This document shows, piece by piece, positions 4,448 to 9,126 of a stretch of 9,126 nt of DNA (positions within the stretch are counted from its first letter, which is position 1; each line of letters starts with the position of its first letter). The position numbers and the translations under genes were made by a program. The notes beneath the pieces were generated by a model. It worked only from the letters and a program-made list of their open reading frames with translations, was not told where the DNA came from and did no database searches. The DNA comes from Lachnospiraceae bacterium (GTDB lineage Bacteria > Bacillota > Clostridia > Lachnospirales > Lachnospiraceae): positions 1 to 9,126 of the forward strand of contig JAEEKC010000332.1 in the NCBI GenBank assembly GCA_016282215.1. Direction: 5' to 3'.

Positions 4448-6364
4448 CTAATTCGTCTTCTTTGTGGTCGTGGTGGTTGCCGGTGCCTTCATCACAAGTG
4501 TTGCTTCCTTGCCGACCAGACCCTTGATCTTCTTACCATCCACTTCTGTATAAGCGATCGCGCAATAGGTGTAGGTATTGCCATCCTTAACAGTGGTATC
4601 TCTGAAGGTGGTGATATTGCCATCCATCTTGCCAAACGTTGCGATAGGATCGCCATAAGATCCGCCGCCGACCTTTCTGTAAAGGATAAATCCGTCAGCG
4701 CCTTCTACGTTCTCAATGTAAACGTTGGCGATATTGCTGTGACGCTGTTCTGCTGCGATGGCAGGTCCTGCGCAGACTGCCTGTCCCTTTACGCCCTTCG
4801 CATTATAAGCACCCTTCACAGCCTTGCCGCTTACCTTCTTGTAGGCTGCTACGCTGTAAACATATTTTGCACCCGGCTCACATTTGGTATCGATATAGGA
4901 AAGTGTATTCTTGCCGGTTACTTTCTTGATCTTCTCATATCCGTCATCTTCGTCACCGGTGCCGCGTCTGTAGATATAATATCCGCTGGCGTCGGGAACC
5001 AGTCTCCAGGAGATCTTGATCTGCTTTCCGGATACAGGCTCAGCAGCTACAAGCTTCGGCGTTGCCGGAACAGCTTTTACTTTATAAACAGCGGATGCGG
5101 GGCTCAGAACCTTCTTGCCGTCTACTCCTGTGGTGTAAGCCTTCAGAACAAATTTGTAAGTCGTACCACATTTCAGCTTCGTTGCCGTATAATTTGTTTT
5201 GGTGATATTCTTCTTAACAACCTTGAGTTTTCCGTTCGCTTTCTGTGTATAAAGGTTATATCCTTTTGCTCCGTCTACCTTGTCCCAAACCAGTTTCACC
5301 TTCTTGGTGTTAATGGTGGTATAGGATTTGATCTTCGGTGCTGCCGTCGTCAATACGATAGAGGAACCTGTCTCGTTTGCGTTGCTGTAAATCTTGACCG
5401 CAGCGTTTCCTGCATCCGGCGCAAAGGAAAGGACTCTGTATGTATAGGTCTTTCCGAGCTGCAGACCCTGTGTATCTGTATAAACGATGGTACCCTTGTC
5501 ATTGATCTCAACGAGAAGCTCAAATTTACCGTCTTCATTCTTCTTCTCGATCCGGTATCCGGCAGCATTTGCAACCCGGTTCCAGGAAAGCTTGATGGCA
5601 GAAGTGTTGACTACGGATAATGTCGGCAGAACGGGAGTCGTGGGCTTGATCTCAAAATAGAGCTCTTCTGAACCGGTATAAGAACCCGCACCAGTTACAA
5701 GCAGTGTTGCTTTTCCGATCTCTTTCTTATTCTCCGAAGTAATAGCAACTGTAAAGTCCGTACCCTGAACCAGTGTCTTGCCGGTGCTCTTATCAACGAT
5801 CGTTACCTTCGGTGTCAGATCGCTTCCGGTATAAACAACGGATGCCGGATCAATGACTGCTTTGACGATGTTGCTGTTCTCTGTGGAATTAATGGACGGC
5901 GCTATGGTGAAATCCCAGTCCTGCGCTTCCTTCTCAGCTTCCGCGGTATCTTCACCTACCCAGTATTTCAGGGTGTAGGTGTCATAGGTATAGGATGCAC
6001 CGGCAAAATCCAGGATGACCTTTACTTTTGCCATGCTGCTGCCTGATTCGGCCGCGGGAGCGGAACCGCTCACATTATGCACCTTTTCCTGATTGGATTT
6101 GCGAACGATCTTGATATTGTATTTAGCCCCCGGCGTTGCGCTGAATTCGAGCTCTTCTCTCTTGCCTTTCGCAAACTTCTTGGGCAGATCCTTTGCGGGA
6201 TAAAACGCAGGCGTTGTTGCCTCCGCGCTGAGTTCCTCCTCTGCTGCCGCAATCTCATTCTCACTGACCGATGCCGGATCAGCCGTTTCTTCAGCAAATG
6301 CAGTCATAAGACCGGCCACGCTGAGAGCACCGGTAAGCAAAACACATAATAAGCGCTTCTTCAT
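4448..6364 (-). CDS. Secreted multidomain protein with four Fn3 repeats
   Basis: This 638-residue exported protein has no recognised catalytic domain. A signal peptide occupies residues 1-24 (MKKR, hydrophobic core, cleavage after AFA), followed by an acidic Ala/Glu/Ser-rich spacer to about 50. Residues 52-155 look like an unassigned beta-rich domain. Residues 168-241 match the small bacterial Ig-like repeat common in Clostridia (VVYTG...GTDFTV...GAGSYTG). Four fibronectin type III domains follow at about 245-342, 343-432, 433-531 and 532-627. The first three keep the core Trp (SWNRV, VWDKV, SWRLV); in the fourth it is replaced by Tyr (VYIENV). The tail is Thr/Lys-rich (ATTTTTKKTN), with no LPxTG motif, SLH domain or lipobox, so it is probably released or held non-covalently. 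A role in adhesion or matrix building is a guess. It has its own promoter and an AAAGGA ribosome site. Confidence 0.85.
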   Translation of the reverse strand: MKKRLLCVLLTGALSVAGLMTAFAEETADPASVSENEIAAAEEELSAEATTPAFYPAKDLPKKFAKGKREELEFSATPGAKYNIKIVRKSNQEKVHNVSGSAPAAESGSSMAKVKVILDFAGASYTYDTYTLKYWVGEDTAEAEKEAQDWDFTIAPSINSTENSNIVKAVIDPASVVYTGSDLTPKVTIVDKSTGKTLVQGTDFTVAITSENKKEIGKATLLVTGAGSYTGSEELYFEIKPTTPVLPTLSVVNTSAIKLSWNRVANAAGYRIEKKNEDGKFELLVEINDKGTIVYTDTQGLQLGKTYTYRVLSFAPDAGNAAVKIYSNANETGSSIVLTTAAPKIKSYTTINTKKVKLVWDKVDGAKGYNLYTQKANGKLKVVKKNITKTNYTATKLKCGTTYKFVLKAYTTGVDGKKVLSPASAVYKVKAVPATPKLVAAEPVSGKQIKISWRLVPDASGYYIYRRGTGDEDDGYEKIKKVTGKNTLSYIDTKCEPGAKYVYSVAAYKKVSGKAVKGAYNAKGVKGQAVCAGPAIAAEQRHSNIANVYIENVEGADGFILYRKVGGGSYGDPIATFGKMDGNITTFRDTTVKDGNTYTYCAIAYTEVDGKKIKGLVGKEATLVMKAPATTTTTKKTN

Positions 6365-6434
6365 GTTGATACCATTCCTTTCGAAATTTATGTTGTGTTG
6401 TAAACTGTTATGTTATGAAAACCACGTTATTTAC

Positions 6435-6464
6435 ATAATACAACACTACATATAGATTCGTCAA
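6435..6464 (-). promoter_or_regulatory. Sigma-A promoter of the Fn3 protein gene
   Basis: A -35 TTGACG (6464-6459) and a -10 TATTAT (6440-6435) each match five of six consensus bases, separated by 18 bases. The expected start near 6428 gives a leader of roughly 64 bases, A-rich and low in structure. The leader contains the near-repeats CATAACATAACA and CAACACAACATA. No terminator hairpin with a good T-tract was found between the upstream acidic gene and this promoter. Confidence 0.7.
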
Positions 6465-6522
6465 TCACGAAAAAGCGCTATTTCTTGTGTTTTTCTTAAT
6501 ACTTTATGAAGATTTCCCTGTT

Positions 6523-6786
6523 TCAGCCCTCTACGATCAAAAACCTGCCGTCACCGACAGCAAATACTTCCGGCGCATCGGTAATGCTCTTTTGATCATA
6601 ATCGGACACATCGAGTCCTTCCTCATCAAAATAGTTCCATACTTCTTTCGCACTGCCAAGGACCACCGCAAAGCTTTCCTCCAAAAATGCCGCGGCTTCT
6701 TCCCGGGTTTGGGCGATCCGCTCGGGATAGAGTTTTTCCTGCTGCTCCAAAAAAGCATCCAACACTGCATCATCAAAGTCTGGCAT
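6523..6786 (-). CDS. Small acidic protein of unknown function, ppk-linked
   Basis: An 87-residue protein that I cannot assign to a functional family. It is strongly acidic: 22 Asp/Glu against 6 Lys/Arg. Residues 3-50 look helical (DDAVLDAFLEQQEKLY, then a Glu/Ala-rich helix), and the C-terminus PEVFAVGDGRFLIVEG looks like a short beta hairpin. There is no signal peptide, membrane segment, cysteine or histidine. The start at 6786 is fixed by AGGAGG 8 bases upstream; an in-frame ATG at 6936 would extend 50 residues back into ppk sequence with low-quality coding and is rejected. It starts 29 bases after the ppk stop with no promoter between, so it is very probably translated from the ppk transcript. 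A role connected to polyphosphate is suggested only by position. Confidence 0.82.
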   Translation of the reverse strand: MPDFDDAVLDAFLEQQEKLYPERIAQTREEAAAFLEESFAVVLGSAKEVWNYFDEEGLDVSDYDQKSITDAPEVFAVGDGRFLIVEG

Positions 6787-6815
6787 GATGTTTTCCTCCT
6801 GAAATATCTGAATTT

Positions 6816-9089
6816 TTATTTTTGTCCCGGATTTCCCGTTTCCGGCGTAAATACTCTTGTCTGCATCATACTGGTCGCCCTGGCCAGTTCTTTTATGCGG
6901 CGCACTGTTTCCACACAGAAGGTTTCCTGCGCGCATAAAAGACGTTTGCCGCGCTTATCCACTTTTTCATAGGTATCAAAGGGCGAAAGCAGGTGTGCTT
7001 TGATGGTATCCGCCAGCTGAACCTGCAATACATGAATTGCTTCTTCTTTCAGATCTTCCTGCTCGATGGGGAACAGGATCTCCACCCTGCGCTCTAAGTT
7101 TCTCGGCATCCAGTCTGCGCTGGCCAGGTATACTTCACTGTTCCCCCCGTTTTCAAAATAGAAAATGCGGGCGTGTTCCAAGAAGTTGCCGACAATGGAA
7201 CGCACCGTGATATTCTCGCTCACACCCGGGATTCCGACCTTGAGTGAACAGATACCGCGGACGATCAGATCGATCTGCACGCCTGCCGTGGAAGCCTCAT
7301 ACAGAGCGGCTATGATATCCGGATCACAAAGGGCGTTCATTTTTGCCACGATCCTGGCCGGATCACCCGCTTTGGCATTTTCCATCTCTCTGCGGATCAT
7401 ATAAAGGAATTTATCCTTCAGCCACAGCGGCGCTAAGGAAAGTTTATTCCAGTTCTTCGGCTCCGAATAACCGGAAAGCATGTTAAAGACTGCCGTCGCA
7501 TCCTCGCCGATGGCTTCCCTGCAGGTCAAAAGTCCCATATCCGTATAGAGTTTTGCAGTTGCGTCGTTATAGTTTCCGGTACCCAGATGCACATATCTGC
7601 GGATGCCGTCATCCTCTTTGCGCACCACCATGGTGATCTTGGAATGGGTCTTCAGGCCCACCAGACCGTAAATAACATGGCAGCCTGCCTGCTCTAACAT
7701 CTTGGCCCAGACGATATTGTTCTCCTCATCAAAACGCGCCTTCAGTTCCACGAGAACGGATACCTGCTTTCCGTTATCCGCTGCCTGTGCGAGAGCCTTG
7801 ATAATGGGCGAATCACCGCTGACACGGTACAGAGTCTGTTTGATGGCCAGCACTTTCGGATCCTTTGCCGCCTGTCTGACAAAATTCACCACCGGATCAA
7901 AGGTTTCATACGGGTGGTGCAACAGAATATCGCCCTTTCGGATCTCATCAAAGATATCGCTCTCTTCCGGGAGCCGGGGCACCGGCTGCGGCGTATAGGG
8001 TTTTACTTTCAGATGGTCAAATCCCTTCATGCCGTAGAGTTTCATCAAAAAAGTCAGATCCAGCGGACCCGGGATATAATAGATATCGTCCTCGGAAAGC
8101 GCCAGTTCTTCCTTCAGGTGTTTCAGGAGTTTTTTGTTGATACCCTCTTCCACTTCCAAACGGATGGCATCGCCGCGTTGGCGCTGCTTTAATTTATTCT
8201 CGATCTCTTCAAGCAGATCCTCCGCCTCGTCTTCGTCGATCTCAAGATCGGCATTTCTCATGACGCGGTACGGATGGGCGCAAAGCACATCATAGTTCAA
8301 AAAGAGTTTGTCGATATTATGCTCGATCACTTCCTCTAACAAGATCAGATAGGTCTTTTCCGTATCCGGGAACAGTTCTGCCGGCAGTTTGATAAACCGC
8401 GGCAGAACGGAAGGTACCTGCACCGTGGCAAATTCCACCTCGCTCTTTTTCCCGCCCTTTTTCTGCAAAAACGCTGCGATATTCAGGGTCTTGTTGCGGA
8501 TCAGCGGGAACGGCCTGGAAGAGTCCACGGCCATGGGTGTCAGCACCGGATAGACATTGTCATCAAAATACCGGTCCAGATAATCATTCTGCTCCTGTGT
8601 CAGGGTTTCATGCGCACCGATAATATGCAGGCCGCTCTGTTCAAGCTGCGGGATCAGGGATCTGTTGTAGGTGGAATACTGCATGGCCACCAGGTCATGG
8701 GTTGCCGCATAGATCCGCGAAAGCTGCTCCGTCGGTGTCAGGCCGGCGATATCCCGGCGCTCAAGTCCGGCGCCTTCCATGTCTTTCAAAGACGCCACGC
8801 GCACCATGAAAAACTCGTCCAGGTTCGATGCCGTGATGGATAAAAATTTCATCCTTTCAAAGAGCGGATTGGTCTTATCCCTGGCTTCACCCAGAATCCT
8901 TGAGTCAAACATCAGCCAGGAAAGTTCGCGGTTGGTATAAAGGGACGGATCGCGATAGTCCGTGCCGCTGTTTTCCTTCCCCGCTTTCTCTTTCCCTGCT
9001 TTGCCGGAACCGGTTTTGGGCTGTTTCGCTTTTCCATCGGCTTTCAGTTTTTTATCTTTCTTTTTCTCACTGTCGGTTTTCTTTGTCAT
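6816..9089 (-). CDS. ppk: Polyphosphate kinase (PPK1)
   Basis: This 757-residue enzyme reversibly polymerises the gamma-phosphate of ATP into inorganic polyphosphate. The N-terminal domain opens with NRELSWLMFDSRIL (53-66) and includes SNLDEFFMVRVA (89-100). Catalytic domains are marked by IKQTLYRVSGDSPI (416-429, Arg 422), VELKARFDEENN (447-458, Arg 452), GLKTHSK with the phosphohistidine His 482, and FLEHARIF with the second catalytic His 639, followed by SADWMPRNLERR. Assignments follow E. coli H435, H592, R375 and R405. All key residues are present. The odd feature is residues 1-48, a Lys/Gly-rich tail absent from the standard enzyme, which usually starts a few residues before NRELSW. The ATG has AGAGGA 7 bases upstream. 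The promoter is not clear; only 37 bases of upstream sequence are visible. Confidence 0.98.
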   Translation of the reverse strand: MTKKTDSEKKKDKKLKADGKAKQPKTGSGKAGKEKAGKENSGTDYRDPSLYTNRELSWLMFDSRILGEARDKTNPLFERMKFLSITASNLDEFFMVRVASLKDMEGAGLERRDIAGLTPTEQLSRIYAATHDLVAMQYSTYNRSLIPQLEQSGLHIIGAHETLTQEQNDYLDRYFDDNVYPVLTPMAVDSSRPFPLIRNKTLNIAAFLQKKGGKKSEVEFATVQVPSVLPRFIKLPAELFPDTEKTYLILLEEVIEHNIDKLFLNYDVLCAHPYRVMRNADLEIDEDEAEDLLEEIENKLKQRQRGDAIRLEVEEGINKKLLKHLKEELALSEDDIYYIPGPLDLTFLMKLYGMKGFDHLKVKPYTPQPVPRLPEESDIFDEIRKGDILLHHPYETFDPVVNFVRQAAKDPKVLAIKQTLYRVSGDSPIIKALAQAADNGKQVSVLVELKARFDEENNIVWAKMLEQAGCHVIYGLVGLKTHSKITMVVRKEDDGIRRYVHLGTGNYNDATAKLYTDMGLLTCREAIGEDATAVFNMLSGYSEPKNWNKLSLAPLWLKDKFLYMIRREMENAKAGDPARIVAKMNALCDPDIIAALYEASTAGVQIDLIVRGICSLKVGIPGVSENITVRSIVGNFLEHARIFYFENGGNSEVYLASADWMPRNLERRVEILFPIEQEDLKEEAIHVLQVQLADTIKAHLLSPFDTYEKVDKRGKRLLCAQETFCVETVRRIKELARATSMMQTRVFTPETGNPGQK

Positions 9090-9126
9090 GTCGGTTTCCT
9101 CTGGATTTATTAATATCGGGTTTTCA
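9090..9126 (-). other. Truncated upstream region of ppk
   Basis: Only the ribosome binding site (AGAGGA near 9097-9102) and an AT-rich stretch containing ATTAATAAAT are visible. The AT-rich stretch could include a -10 box, but the matching -35 would lie at or beyond the window edge, so no promoter is called. Whether ppk follows another gene in an operon cannot be judged. Confidence 0.35.

Noticed and set aside
4431..4451. Direct repeat GCCCTAA at 4431-4437 and 4445-4451
   Set aside because: Only 7 bases long and two copies around a gene end; no further structure, so likely chance.
4739..5620. A 293-codon plus-strand ORF antisense to the Fn3 protein gene
   Set aside because: It lies wholly within a well-supported coding region with a signal peptide and domain structure; its Cys/Leu-rich translation has no recognisable feature.
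6465..6490. Possible terminator hairpin between the acidic gene and the Fn3 gene (CAC...GTG with an AGCGCT core)
   Set aside because: On the minus strand the stem is short and bulged and is followed by ATTGACG, not a T-tract. The T-rich side faces the plus strand, where no gene is seen. Not called as a feature.

Overview
The window comes from a low-to-mid GC Firmicute, most likely a Clostridia member of the Lachnospiraceae type. This rests on the perfect CIRCE operator in front of groES-groEL, strong AGGAGG-type ribosome binding sites, a YkpA-type ABC-F protein, a YjfB-family protein, and a secreted multi-Fn3 protein in the style of gut Clostridia. The placement is inferred from gene content and protein style, not from a search.

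All seven supported genes lie on the minus strand, so transcription runs from high to low coordinates. The order is ppk (polyphosphate kinase, 9089-6816), a small acidic protein of unknown function (6786-6523), a secreted Fn3-repeat protein (6364-4448), a YjfB-family protein (4348-4157), an ABC-F ATPase (4061-2424), groES (2271-1987) and groEL (1951-326). There appear to be at least four transcription units. ppk and the acidic gene form one, separated by 29 nt. The Fn3 gene has its own sigma-A promoter. yjfB has its own promoter, and the ABC-F gene probably depends on read-through from it across a hairpin. groES-groEL has a promoter plus a CIRCE operator, the target of the HrcA repressor, and ends in a strong terminator.

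Functionally this is mostly housekeeping: polyphosphate synthesis, protein folding, and an ABC-F protein of the ribosome-associated class. Two surface or motility-related genes (Fn3 protein, YjfB) sit between them. No mobile element, CRISPR array, tRNA or rRNA gene was recognised.

The most unusual DNA is at the left end, downstream of groEL. Positions 138-312 form a nested set of inverted repeats. A perfect 10-bp outer pair encloses three back-to-back structures: a Y-shaped 18-bp inverted repeat carrying two small hairpins, a perfect 8-bp hairpin, and the groEL terminator hairpin. Almost every base is paired, which suggests a dispersed repeat or MITE-like element that also supplies the terminator. 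Other points of interest are a lysine-rich N-terminal extension on PPK, the acidic protein linked to ppk, an altered P-loop in the ABC-F protein, and a half-CIRCE-like repeat inside the groES promoter.
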